Part shown: positions 38,508 to 44,460 of the stretch, in pieces
Layout: every line of letters begins with the position of its first letter
How positions within the stretch are numbered: position 1 is the stretch's first letter
Source of the DNA: Anoplolepis gracilipes
Taxonomy: Eukaryota > Arthropoda > Insecta > Hymenoptera > Formicidae
NCBI RefSeq assembly: GCF_047496725.1
Contig: NC_132974.1
Span: 1,185,501 to 1,249,500, forward strand
Direction of reading: 5' to 3'
DNA: 64,000 nt
Made by a program: the position numbers and the translations under genes
The notes under the pieces: model-generated
The model's input: the letters and a program-made list of their open reading frames with translations, nothing else
What the model was told of the DNA's origin: nothing
Databases searched by the model: none

Positions 38508-40419
38508 GAGAATCCACAAAGTGTCTCTCTTTCGATGCTCATGTTTTTTTCAACACGACGCTTTCGACACATGTATACACACATATGTGAAGAAAAGTCT
38601 GCCATTCGACCACTTGATCACTGTACACTAAACATTTTCTTACAAGCGTCATTGCCTAGCGCATATCACTTTATTTCTACAAGGATTCGAGGGAACGAAT
38701 ACTCTCGAAGAAAAAAATTACTCACATCATGGACACTATCATCCCGAATCGAAATTTTATTCCTATTTTTAACTTCAATTTTTTTTACATTTATAAATTT
38801 TAAAAAATTTCGATATTGAACTCTTATTTTAAGCAATAAACTAACAGTTTCTCATTTAAAAATTTAAAAGACAAAACTAAAAATTAAATAGTTTAAAGAA
38901 AAAGCTGCTTAAAGTATTCAAAGTAGATGTTAAATTGAAAATTGAGATTTGAAGTGGAAGAAAAATCTCGACTCGGGATACGCACTAAATTTTCCGAGGT
39001 AGAAATTCTCCAAACTCTGGAAATTATTTGTTTCCGACGCAAAATTGATGAAACCACTTGAAAGTTTATCACACACTGTGTGATTGACGCACAAAAACTT
39101 GGCGCAGGCTGACTTCGTCTTCTCTGATAATTACGCAAAGCAACGAGAATCAACAAGTACCTAAGCTGCTTATTATCAGAGCATGTAATCTGCTCTAGAA
39201 ATAGCAAATCGAGATTAGATTCTTAGCCTTAGTCTCATCAAATCGTAGCATCAGATAGAATCAGACGAAGTCCGCGTAGTATCTAGATGCATATTCTAGC
39301 TTCACGATATCGTTCTCGAACTTAAATTCTAACTGTAATTTTTTTAAGTTCCAGATACCGCCGGTTCGGACGAGGGTTCGGTAGGCGAAGTGAGTATCCA
39401 GGTGGATCTTTTCACACATCCGGGAACGGGAGAACAAAAAGTCACCGTCAAAGGTACGTTTGTAGTTTCGTAAAAATAACCATTTTTTGGCTGACGAATT
39501 TAAACCTTTCGGATTAATTTAATTAACCAAATGGCCTTAAATTAAAGCTTATAAATAACTGATTAATTCTACACAAGAAGAATTTGTCGTTATTATTTGT
39601 TTACACAAAATTGGAAAGTGTAACCTACCAATAGCCCGAAATTGGACCCGAATATTTCAATAACCGACTAGTTCTAAATATTTTGACAGGAACAATCTAG
39701 AAGTAATTCATTTAATACTCAAATCATTGCCTGAAAAAAAATGAACTAAAGTACCCACTGCTTTTTATAATATCCTACATGTATTTGGCAATCAATAATG
39801 CAAATTGATAATTTTTTAAATATCAATCTGCTGAGAATATAATCAAAATAAAATCTTTTGTGTTTTTAGTTGTTGCTGCGAACGATTTGAAATGGGTACT
39901 GGCAACAGGCATGTTTAGACCGTACGTTGAGGTGAATCTGATCGGCCCGCATCTCACTGGCAAAAAGAGGAAGCAGTCGACAAAATCGAAGAGCAATAAC
40001 TGGTCGCCGCAATTCAACGAAAGCTTCGACTTGTAAGTGAACGCAGTATTCAACTTTGAAACCATTGTTAAATTTTTTAAAAATAAAATTCCATTGACAC
40101 TTGTCTCGCCTTCGTCTTCAGCATGATCGGTAACGAGCAACAACAGCTGGACTTTTACGAGCTACACATTTGCGTGAAAGATTATTGCTTCGCGAGGGAG
40201 GACAGACTCGTCGGGGTCGCGGTGATGCAGCTCAAAGATATCGTCGAGGAGGGTTCGTGCGCGTGTTGGCTATCGCTCGGCAAGCGCATCCAGATGGACG
40301 AGACCGGCTGGACGATCCTGCGCATCCTCTCGCAACGCAACAACGACGAGATCGCCAAGGAGTTCGTGAAGCTGAAGAGCGACATCAGGCAGGAGACGCC
40401 GCTGCCGAATCCCACCTGA
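2563..40419 (+). CDS. unc-13: unc-13 (Munc13) synaptic vesicle priming protein, 5'-partial, multi-exon
   Basis: This is the insect Unc-13/Munc13 gene, a presynaptic active-zone protein. The family primes synaptic vesicles by opening syntaxin through the MUN domain and templating SNARE assembly; C1 senses diacylglycerol and C2B senses calcium and phosphoinositides. In the sequence I see, in order, a linker, C1 (about residues 91-140 of the visible protein), C2B (about 212-345), MUN (about 345-1055) and C2C (about 1070-1215). The stop is at 40417-40419. Exon borders are GT/AG throughout and phases are consistent over all exons, giving about 1240 visible residues. Full-length family members are longer because the variable N-terminal half lies upstream of this window. 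Exons: 2563-2606, 3877-3964, 10548-10622, 13810-14029, 17028-17148, 20633-20739 or 24435-24541, 32187-32328, 33236-33682, 34217-34367, 35547-36281, 36368-36589, 36673-37125, 37270-37401, 37467-37692, (37966-38115), 39355-39453, 39870-40032, 40122-40419. Confidence 0.97.
2607..3876. other. unc-13 intron
   Basis: AT-rich intron between a GTAAGT donor and a TTCCAG acceptor. I see no coding potential, RNA gene or clear mobile element. Confidence 0.8.
3877..3964 (+). CDS. unc-13: unc-13 exon, conserved linker RDNFYSTIDSMPDIRPRRKS
   Basis: This 88-nt exon encodes HPRDNFYSTIDSMPD followed by IRPRRKSIPLVSEL, the well conserved stretch just N-terminal to C1 in insect Unc-13. The acceptor is TTCCAG and the donor GTAGGT. 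It ends in phase 0, matching the next exon at 10548. The basic RPRRKS segment followed by hydrophobic residues resembles a regulatory or calmodulin-type target, and Munc13s do carry a calmodulin site N-terminal to C1. Assigning that role to this segment is inference. Confidence 0.88.
6302..6501. mobile_element. MITE-like foldback element, about 200 bp
   Basis: The two ends are imperfect inverted repeats of about 65 bp. The left arm runs from ATGCCCTCCGCATTTATTCT through TTGTTCTAGTCT to ATCGCTGTTT. The right arm reads AAACAGCGAT... to CTAGAACAATGTAGAATAAA and TATGGAGGATG, which pairs with it. The short loop contains no ORF. Size, symmetry and lack of coding capacity fit a non-autonomous DNA element; the family is not identified. 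Confidence 0.6.
9055..9101. repeat. (CT)n-(CTAT)n compound microsatellite
   Basis: A CT run passes directly into about eight TATC/CTAT units. It is intronic in unc-13. Confidence 0.9.
9848..9913. repeat. (AT)n microsatellite
   Basis: About 60 bp of alternating A and T within the large intron. Confidence 0.95.
10372..10446. repeat. (CT)n polypyrimidine tract about 100 nt before an exon
   Basis: Nearly uninterrupted CT dinucleotides on the coding strand end about 100 nt before the acceptor at 10547. Such a tract could bind polypyrimidine-tract proteins and influence use of the downstream exon; that effect is inference. Confidence 0.85.
10548..10622 (+). CDS. unc-13: unc-13 exon, TMAATKRNAGLTS linker
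   Basis: A 75-nt, 25-codon exon (phase 0 to 0) encodes TMAATKRNAGLTS followed by AVPRATLNDEEL, directly upstream of C1. The acceptor is TTCCCAG and the donor GTAAGG. The sequence at its start is ACCATGGCG, a strong translation-start context with an in-frame Met. A short isoform starting here is possible, but the exon clearly splices from 3964 in frame. Confidence 0.88.
10623..13809. other. unc-13 intron
   Basis: A 3.2-kb intron with a short CA tract (about 10985-11025) and otherwise AT-rich unique-looking DNA. A short inverted repeat around 11305-11365 (ATGCATACGC... ...GCATACGTATATGCAT) is visible. No coding exon was found. Confidence 0.8.
13810..14029 (+). CDS. unc-13: unc-13 exon encoding the C1 domain
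   Basis: This exon carries the whole C1 zinc finger with the exact H-X12-C-X2-C-X13-C-X2-C-X4-H-X2-C-X7-C spacing (H91, C104, C107, C121, C124, H129, C132, C140 in window numbering). It also carries the LLWG tryptophan that gates diacylglycerol/phorbol ester binding in Munc13s. It therefore probably binds diacylglycerol at the presynaptic membrane. It starts with KMHVYKKTLQ after a CCCGCAG acceptor and ends one base into an Arg codon at a GTAAGT donor. All eight zinc ligands are intact. Confidence 0.97.
14283..14323. repeat. (CT)n microsatellite
   Basis: About 20 CT units on the plus strand, intronic. Confidence 0.9.
14737..15862. repeat. Imperfect direct tandem duplication, two units
   Basis: Unit 1 (about 14737-15330) and unit 2 (about 15345-15862) share long stretches in the same order: AGATTAAATTATTTGTTGCG, CTCGACATTTAAATTTCTTA, TTCTACTACCAAGAAAAA, TTATTCAAGAAT and ACAAACGCGCAATAA. 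They differ by many substitutions and small indels, so the duplication is not recent. Confidence 0.85.
17028..17148 (+). CDS. unc-13: unc-13 exon, C1-C2B linker helix
   Basis: This 121-nt exon encodes AAEKSSKHGAEDK followed by AISIITAMKERMKQRERE and KPEIFELI, the charged, probably helical segment following C1. It matches the family strongly. The acceptor TTCGTAG is followed by the two bases that complete the Arg codon. The exon ends with CG, the first two bases of an Arg codon, at a GTGAGT donor. That phase must be matched by whichever of the two 107-nt exons is chosen next. Confidence 0.93.
18131..18733. mobile_element. MITE-like element with long terminal inverted repeats
   Basis: The left end (GAATTATAAAATTCGT..., TTTATAAAACATTAAGGC, CATTTTATAAAATGC, ATTCTCAAGTCATG) reappears in reverse complement at the right end (GCATTTTATAAAATGC, GTTTTATAAAAAGATACG, TTTTATAATCTG). 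The arms are roughly 100 bp or more, imperfect, and flank about 350 bp with no ORF. This fits a non-autonomous inverted-repeat element of unidentified family. Confidence 0.6.
20469..20536 (+). promoter_or_regulatory. Strong hairpin upstream of alternative exon A
   Basis: The arms CCGAGATAATCTTC (20469-20482) and GAAGATTATCTCGG (20523-20536) are perfect reverse complements and enclose a 40-nt loop. The base of the stem lies 97 nt before the acceptor of the 20633 exon. A stable pre-mRNA stem at this spot could hide or present the branch point of that exon and so help select between the two linker exons. The structure is seen; the role is inferred. Confidence 0.55.
20633..20739 (+). CDS. unc-13: unc-13 alternative linker exon A (mutually exclusive candidate)
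   Basis: This 107-nt exon completes the Arg codon left open at 17148. It encodes SVFGVDEKAHAGHMTSVEQ then SVLDGTSKWSAKIAIT, and ends one base into the Val codon finished at 32187. The peptide resembles the vertebrate Munc13 linker type (FGV..KAHA..M, SVLDGTSKWSAKI). The acceptor is purine-rich and weak (GAGTTTAG) and the donor is GTTTGT, also suboptimal, which fits regulated splicing. The exon has the same length and phase as exon B at 24435. Using both or neither would shift the frame, so the pair should be mutually exclusive. Confidence 0.85.
20740..24434. other. Intron between the two alternative linker exons
   Basis: A 3.7-kb interval, more GC-rich than the other introns in its first 1.5 kb, with a GT/poly-T tract near 21456-21498. 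It carries a (CTG)n-like tract at 24163-24216, just upstream of exon B. Several long open frames are present but none resembles a known protein or fits the splice phases. Confidence 0.75.
24163..24216. repeat. Interrupted (CTG)n trinucleotide tract
   Basis: Mostly TGC/CTG repeats with single-base interruptions, ending about 220 nt before exon B. CUG repeats are known binding sites for Muscleblind and CELF splicing factors; a role here is inference. Confidence 0.85.
24435..24541 (+). CDS. unc-13: unc-13 alternative linker exon B (mutually exclusive candidate)
   Basis: This 107-nt exon is the partner of the exon at 20633. It encodes TTFSVDPDTHIDSLEQAEQ then IVLEGTSKWSCKIAIT, preceded by the shared Arg codon and followed by the shared Val codon. 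It aligns without gaps to exon A, with 20 of 36 residues identical. The last third (GTSKWS.KIAIT, the first C2B strand) is nearly unchanged and the linker part has diverged. The acceptor CTTCTTTTCAG is strong and the donor is GTGACA. The gene therefore seems to have two versions of the hinge between C1 and C2B. Confidence 0.88.
24726..24786. repeat. (TCTTC)n pentanucleotide repeat
   Basis: About ten TTCTC units follow exon B by about 200 nt on the coding strand, forming a pyrimidine-rich intronic tract. Confidence 0.9.
25101..25127 (+). repeat. G-rich run, possible G-quadruplex
   Basis: A run of 13 G is followed by AGGGG, AGGGGG and AGG on the plus strand. It meets the usual four-G-tract pattern and would also be present in the pre-mRNA. 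Confidence 0.7.
26229..26281. repeat. (AT)n microsatellite
   Basis: About 50 bp of alternating AT, intronic. Confidence 0.95.
26590..27120. repeat. Dispersed repeat, copy 1
   Basis: Shares many stretches in the same order with 32640-33180: AGATGAAAGATTTRAACTAA, ACTATTTTAAATGTAGATC, TTATGTAATCA, CAAATAAAAATTGA, GTCTTTATTATA and GTAATTTTAATG.ATTAAT. The 3' half contains internal inverted repeats (ATTAAAA... motifs). It is probably a non-autonomous transposon, with no ORF. Confidence 0.7.
27681..27726. repeat. (AT)n microsatellite
   Basis: About 45 bp of alternating AT followed by a short CT run, intronic. Confidence 0.95.
32187..32328 (+). CDS. unc-13: unc-13 exon, first half of C2B
   Basis: Encodes ISAQGLIAKDKSGTSDPYV then TVQVGKVKKRTRTMPREL and NPVWHEKFY. 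The first C2B calcium loop is here, with aspartates D229 and D235 (window numbering), followed by the basic KVKKRTRT strand typical of phosphoinositide-binding C2 domains. The acceptor is CCGCAG and the donor GTAAGT. It starts by completing the Val codon left by either 107-nt exon and ends with two bases of Phe. A calcium- and PIP2-dependent membrane contact follows from family knowledge. Confidence 0.96.
32329..33235. other. unc-13 intron inside C2B
   Basis: A 0.9-kb intron, more than half of it occupied by the second copy of the dispersed repeat (about 32640-33180), which reaches close to the acceptor. Confidence 0.85.
32640..33180. repeat. Dispersed repeat, copy 2
   Basis: Same orientation as copy 1 at 26590-27120, with clear but diverged similarity over about 500 bp. 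It ends about 55 nt before the acceptor of the next exon. The GTAATTTTAATG.ATTAA core is also found in the array near 55268, 62230 and 63968. Confidence 0.7.
33236..33682 (+). CDS. unc-13: unc-13 exon, second half of C2B and start of MUN
   Basis: A 447-nt exon encodes FECHNSSDRIKVRVWDEDND, where D281 and D283 belong to the second calcium loop. It continues with [20 protein letters not shown], the end of C2B (IRLHISVEIKGEE), and the conserved entry to the MUN domain (VAPYHVQYTCLHENLFH). Similarity to the family is very high. The acceptor is TTTGCAG and the donor GTGAGT. The local base composition is strongly GC-rich compared with the flanking introns, as for other coding exons here. Confidence 0.97.
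33683..34216. other. unc-13 intron
   Basis: A 0.5-kb AT-rich intron. I see nothing notable in it. Confidence 0.85.
34217..34367 (+). CDS. unc-13: unc-13 exon, MUN domain
   Basis: Encodes HFHCLSTKYLCPGVPAVMS then TLLANINAYYAHTTASPAV and SASDRFAASNFG, part of the N-terminal MUN subdomain. It is bounded by TTTTCCAG and GTGAGT and ends in phase 0. Confidence 0.96.
34368..35546. other. unc-13 intron
   Basis: A 1.2-kb intron with a TA-rich tract (34655-34692) and a poly-T run (35049-35076). No coding sequence was found. Confidence 0.85.
35547..36281 (+). CDS. unc-13: unc-13 exon, central MUN domain
   Basis: The largest exon (245 codons, phase 0 to 0). It starts KEKFVKLLDQLHNSLRIDLS and includes FPASSQEKLMDLKSTVDLL, KDCVKACLRSTYQFLFENC, LDFWHKLIALIVSVIEEDK and AWFEPFVMQWLNENDDVSL. 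This is the helical core of the MUN domain (MHD1 region), which in the family binds syntaxin-1/Munc18 and drives the transition to SNARE complexes. The acceptor is GTTGTAG and the donor GTAAGT. Confidence 0.98.
36368..36589 (+). CDS. unc-13: unc-13 exon, MUN domain
   Basis: A 74-codon exon (FQKSSEHVLFSVSVVDVFTQ ... FPSHLKEERI), phase 0 to 0, after a TTTTACAG acceptor and before a GTACGT donor. It continues the MUN helical bundle, including KLECPDPEIWKRYMKRFAKT. Confidence 0.96.
36673..37125 (+). CDS. unc-13: unc-13 exon, MUN domain
   Basis: A 151-codon exon beginning ACILMNNIQQLRVQLEKMFE and ending KTVVLPPMTDKS. It includes EEDAANILKELQQQLNGAL and KTVLKRLLKELWKIVMRIL, well conserved MUN helices. 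It also contains a more variable Gly/Gln loop (KGGGQVTLSQPAQRNN). Both borders are canonical and in phase 0. Confidence 0.97.
37270..37401 (+). CDS. unc-13: unc-13 exon, MUN domain (MHD2 region)
   Basis: A 44-codon exon (MMFKNLTDNAKNLAANAKIE ... KNALSGVM) between a CTTGCAG acceptor and a GTAATA donor, phase 0 to 0. It is part of the C-terminal MUN subdomain. Confidence 0.95.
37467..37692 (+). CDS. unc-13: unc-13 exon, end of MUN domain
   Basis: Encodes DISKEVEKNLSPKQCAVLD then VALDTIKQYFHAGGNGLKKT and [20 protein letters not shown] up to TSQINQ, the end of MUN (MHD2). It ends one base into a codon at a GTACAT donor. This phase-1 end is compatible both with the exon at 39355 and with the cassette candidate at 37966. 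Confidence 0.96.
37966..38115 (+). CDS. unc-13: Candidate 50-codon cassette exon between MUN and C2C
   Basis: After an ACAG acceptor at 37962-37965, exactly 150 nt of open frame run to a GTACCA donor at 38116. Read in the phase left by 37692 they give VPLNNASTLRQRQRSMSSE then RGDEGEGAEGMESLEEPLRQ and TKPSLRRESRQ. They end in the phase required by 39355, so inclusion would insert 50 residues without a frameshift. The peptide is charged and low in hydrophobics, with RQRSMS and RRES motifs that fit basophilic kinase sites. Both splice sites are weaker than those of neighbouring exons, and I recognise no homologue, so the call is moderate. Confidence 0.5.
38408..38507. repeat. CTG/(CTA)n trinucleotide tract
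   Basis: Interrupted GCTGCT/GCCGCT units are followed by about 16 uninterrupted CTA units. It is intronic, about 300 nt downstream of the cassette candidate. Confidence 0.9.
39355..39453 (+). CDS. unc-13: unc-13 exon, entry to C2C
   Basis: A 99-nt exon encodes TAGSDEGSVGEVSIQVDLF then THPGTGEQKVTVK after completing an Asp codon. GEVSIQVDLFTHPGTGE is the hallmark start of the Munc13 C2C domain. The acceptor is TTCCAG and the donor GTACGT, with phase 1 at both ends. Confidence 0.95.
39870..40032 (+). CDS. unc-13: unc-13 exon, C2C domain
   Basis: Encodes VAANDLKWVLATGMFRPYV then EVNLIGPHLTGKKRKQSTK and SKSNNWSPQFNESFD. The position of the first calcium loop (NDLKWVLATGMFRPY) lacks the usual pair of aspartates, consistent with C2C being a calcium-independent domain that in the family contacts the vesicle membrane. 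The acceptor is TTTTTAG and the donor GTAAGT. Confidence 0.95.
40122..40419 (+). CDS. unc-13: unc-13 terminal coding exon, end of C2C
   Basis: Encodes MIGNEQQQLDFYELHICVKD then YCFAREDRLVGVAVMQLKD and GWTILRILSQRNNDEIAKEF to KLKSDIRQETPLPNPT, followed by TGA at 40417-40419. This is the conserved C-terminus of Unc-13, and the short tail after C2C has the usual length. The acceptor is GTCTTCAG. Confidence 0.97.
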
Positions 40420-41710
40420 GGAGATGCGACGCCGCGTTAATTAAGCCGACTGCGAAGCGACTTCGAGTACTTCGAGCTTGGAAAGAGCCCGAAGGGGAGG
40501 AGGAGGAACAGGAGGCCGTCCAAAGGGGGTTAGCGTATTTCGATGCCTATGGTGCCACGAGCGAACGTAATCTTTCACGACTAATTTCGCGAGGGAAAGA
40601 GCGAGAGAAAGATGTAATTCGCGCAATTCACACGACGAAAAAAAAACCGATGATCGCCCGAACCCTTCCGCCCTTCTCCGCTGCGAGACACAACCAGGCC
40701 AGGGAGGAAACGATCCTAGGCAGCAGGATGTGATTTATTGTGGAATTTCCTCCCTCCGGCTCTCCTCGCACCTCGCAGAGCTCGGTCGAGTTTGGTATTC
40801 CTCTCCCTTTTTTACGTCTTACACACATACACACCTACATACACACACGCACATATATATATTATATATAAATATATATACAGAGCTTTAACCCCGTCCT
40901 TGGACAGAGCGACGATGAGCACCGGGAAGCCACCTTCCACAGATCCCGAGCTAGGACGACAATCCCGCGTGTGGCTCGGCGTTCGTCCGGCGTACAATAA
41001 GGAAAAAAAAAAGGAGACTTTCTCCAACCCAGATTTACGAGAAATTAAAATAATCGAGGAAGAAACGAGCGACAATGATCACGAGACACGCTTTAATACA
41101 ATATAAGACAAGAGACACATCGGACTCTCTTCTTCGAGTGCGAGTGAGACGCAGGTGAAACGTAGAGGAGAGAGGGGGGAAAGGGAAGGAAAAGAGGAAA
41201 CGCGAAAATAGTGCTGCCAGTATGCAATATATTTGGTAATATTCGTAAAGATAGGACGAGAGAGAGAGAGAGAGAGAGAGATTGAAACACTGCGAAAAGG
41301 ACTGAAATACCTGGTGTTTCGCGCGAAAAATGCGATGTTACTCTCTCGATCGGACGCGCCGCCGTTCGCCGAAAGACTGACAACGAGAGGAGTCAAAGAG
41401 GGTCCAGTGCAGGATTCTCGACCGCCACGTGCTAAAACGGAAAGAGCGAGAAGGACATGCAGGAGGATCGCAAAATACGAAATTCATAATACACACGTAT
41501 AACACGACCGCGTCGTTTCTAGGCCGTTTGTTCGAGGAAGACGAGTTTACTGTAGATACGTGAAAACATTGTTGACGAAAAAAAAAAAAAGGTTTTTCTA
41601 AATATACAGTTTAAATGTAGCATTGCGTACGACCAAATAGGCACGTCCTGTGACGTCACTATCAGCGACGTGCCGTTAGTATAATAATAAAAAGAAAAAA
41701 AGTTAGTAAG
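40420..41710 (+). other. Probable unc-13 3' UTR
   Basis: Sequence after the stop stays relatively GC-rich and shows no new gene. A candidate AATAAA poly(A) signal lies at 41686-41691, shortly before the composition falls. The true end could be further downstream (other AATAAA motifs occur, for example near 43045). A (GA)n tract at 41259-41281 and a short TA tract near 40855-40880 lie inside. Confidence 0.4.
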
Positions 41711-43076
41711 GCATTGTAATTGTAAAGTAACGTTCTTATTCGTATATAAGATTATACCAGAAATGGATCGTCTGACTGCTGCTGATGTTATTGCCGCTGT
41801 TGCGAATGATGATGCCGAGATCCGTCCGAGAGCTTTGAAAGTTACGTAAACGCGCGATGACGATTCCGGGCTGAGCGAAAAAAAAAAGAAAAAAAAAACG
41901 TAAGACACACACGCGTAGGTCGATGTCATCGCTCGTGTCTCCGGCAATCGTTCACGTGTATTAATGTGACGGAGAGGATAAATGTCCCGGATGTACCCGG
42001 ATATACTCGCGTTTTGAAAACGAATTTGCACCTCCTACGAACAGCGAGCGGGCGAGCTCTAAAAATTTAACTTTACACCCTTGTAATGTCAGGCCCCAGA
42101 CAGCGCGCACATCCAAGAGACACCCGGAGGACATCCCAAAGATATCTTCGGGACATCCTCTGGATACATCTTGGATATGGTGTGCTGTCTGGGACTATTA
42201 TCCGGGTGACTGATCATTTTCAGGATCGCTCACTTGGATAAAAGATATATATTTCTTGAATCAGTGCTACTCGTAGTGAGAGCAAAGTAATCATATCGTA
42301 GCTCTTGATTCTGTCTCTAGCGATCGCCGCTTTTTCCGCGTCTGTCACGAAAATATCATGTGTCGAGACTGGACGTTAAAACTGCTACTCTTCCTATTAG
42401 CTTCATCTTCTATACACCTTGTCTCGTATTAGACTTGTACGTAACGGACGCTCGCCTGTTGGTAGGAATGCGCGTACGCACGAGTCTCCGTCGACCTCTT
42501 TTATTGAGAAATTCATATCGAAGGGGCCTCCTCTCGAAAACGATCGCAGCCTTCTTCTGCGATCGTGTGATCGAAGCCTCGGTCGGATCCCTCCGTGAGA
42601 GAAAAACACAAATGCACGCGATCTCGTATCCGATGAATCCAATCATCGCCCAGCCCGTGCGGAGCCCGGGCAGGTACAACACAACTCCGGAGAGATTACG
42701 CTATATTCAAAAGTTTCTACTACGTAGTACGTCTAGATTATACTTACGTATTGTGTATAGTGTCTAAACTGCTGATGTAGCTGCGAGCGCGGGATTTTCG
42801 ATCGGCAAAGAGAAAGAAAGAAAATCAAGTACAACACTTAAAAAAAAAAAAAAAAAAAAAAAAAAACGAATGAACGTCCGATCAACACATACACACTTAC
42901 ACCTCAGCTGCAGATGCTTTCCGAATTTGAGTGTGTGTACGTCGAGACATCGCACCATGAATTGAAGGATCTTATGCAACAGTGACGTGACCTACCTCTT
43001 TGAGAACTTTCGTGAAAGAAATCTTAATCTTAAAGTTAAGAAAAATAAATTAATATTAATTAATTCTAGATTAATC

Positions 43077-43122
<46 letters not shown>

Positions 43123-43640
43123 GTTAAGTTTAAATTTAAAAACGAACGAGAGACAGATTCTATCGAAACACTGATATTTCAAAATATTCTCCGCCAATCA
43201 TCCGAGACATCTAGAATCATATTAGAATCTTGCTAGAACGTTTCAACTTCAATTTCATGATCGATGATTGAAAGAAAGCACCTGCATCTGCGTCTGTCGC
43301 CAACGTTTCTAAGTCGGAAATTCAAGGCAGGAAAGGAAAACACGGGTCCGCGACCTCGCCCACCATCTTCATTTGTAAAAGTGTCTATTTTCTCCGCTGC
43401 CTAACTAAGTACATTATTGAATACAGAAGGGCTGGCGAATTCGGCATCCAGATCGATCTCGTCGACGAACACGTCCGGACAATATCTCCTTTCGATCAAT
43501 TTGATTGCGATCGAAAAAAAAAAATCTCGATCCATCGACGCGATCGTCGACGAGATCGGTCGCTAATTTTTCCTCCTATTCTCCGCTTCGATTAATATAT
43601 CTCTTGTAAGCTTAAATGAAAATATCTCGTGTATTCTGTG
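41711..43640. other. Downstream DNA with MITE and homopolymer tracts
   Basis: No gene was recognised. It holds an inverted-repeat element at 42095-42193, a poly-A run at 42839-42866 and an (AT)n tract at 43081-43120. It may include further 3' UTR of unc-13. Confidence 0.55.
42095..42193. mobile_element. Short MITE with CCCAGACAGC termini
   Basis: A 99-bp near-palindrome. Its ends are CCCAGACAGC and GCTGTCTGGG, and internally ACATCCAAG / CTTGGAT and GAGGACATCCC / GGGACATCCTC also pair. The centre is AAGATATCTT. It resembles small dispersed elements I associate with ant genomes; that association is from general knowledge and not checked. Confidence 0.75.
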
Positions 43641-43689
43641 ATAATTACCCCTTAAAGAGGACACTAAAACACGCTACACTGTACACGCA

Positions 43690-43690
<1 letters not shown>

Positions 43691-43720
<30 letters not shown>
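43691..43720. repeat. Poly-A run
   Basis: About 30 A residues followed by a short CA tract. Confidence 0.9.
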
Positions 43721-43721
<1 letters not shown>

Positions 43722-43954
43722 ACACACTTACGAGGGAAAAGATGAAGTCCGCATAAATCCGCGGAACAAGGATGAAAATTGTACAGAAACTCTGGACAGA
43801 TATAAACAAAGATATAGATACGTCATTACACCGATCCCAAACATAGCAGCAGTTATATTTCTTCTTTGAACACATATTTCCCATGTTTCTATTCTCTGTA
43901 ATTTCATTAAACGTCCGAGGAATATCGTCGGGAATGGTATAACGGAAGACAAAA

Positions 43955-44001
<47 letters not shown>

Positions 44002-44014
44002 GTACGTGCGTATA

Positions 44015-44460
44015 TATAGGGCGAGGAAAAAGTATGGAAACCCTGAAAAATTTCGAAAAATATAACTTTTACAGAAAAAGAATCTAAGACAAGATCGAGA
44101 AAGGATTCGGCCATCTAAGGCAAGATCTATATTTTTGTTTATTTATTTCATATTTTATATTGAAAAGTATTATAACTATTAGTATTATAAATTTAAAAAT
44201 ATCTCAGGAAATTATTAACCAAAAAAAGGTTTATTATAGTGTTTTAGAAAGCTCTCGAAGTAAACTACAAGAATTATAATTAAAAGTAGGATGTTTCATG
44301 TAAGAAATTGAAGGTGAAAGCGACTATTTAAGGTCAAATCAATGACACCATTTTACGTCCCTCTCGAAGTCATACAACTTTTGTCTGCAACATTTTTCTG
44401 TAAAGCTTATATTTTTCGACATTTTTCAGGGTTTCTATACTTTTTTCCTCACCTTGTATA
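44015..44460. mobile_element. MITE with about 60-bp TIRs, TA-flanked (mariner-like)
   Basis: The left end (TATAGGGCGAGGAAAAAG, TATGGAAACCCTGAAAAATT, TCGAAAAATATAAC) and right end (ATATTTTTCGACATTTTTCA, GGGTTTCTATACTTTTTTCC, TCACCTTGTATA) are inverted repeats of about 60 bp. They enclose about 320 bp without an ORF. TATA at both edges fits insertion at a TA dinucleotide, as for Tc1/mariner-type elements. The family assignment is tentative. Confidence 0.75.

Larger units (their letters stand above)
37693..39354. other. unc-13 intron before C2C (contains cassette candidate)
   Basis: A 1.7-kb interval with the cassette candidate, four tandem TGTCATA units (about 38207-38232) and an interrupted CTG then (CTA)n trinucleotide tract (38408-38507). 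It is AT-rich elsewhere. Confidence 0.8.

Noticed and set aside
40170..40733. 187-codon open frame overlapping the terminal unc-13 exon
   Set aside because: It is a frame-shifted shadow of the GC-rich C2C coding sequence running into the 3' UTR.
41519..42031. 170-codon minus-strand open frame
   Set aside because: Homopolymer-derived F-rich sequence with no domain. It lies in the putative 3' UTR region and spans the candidate poly(A) signal.
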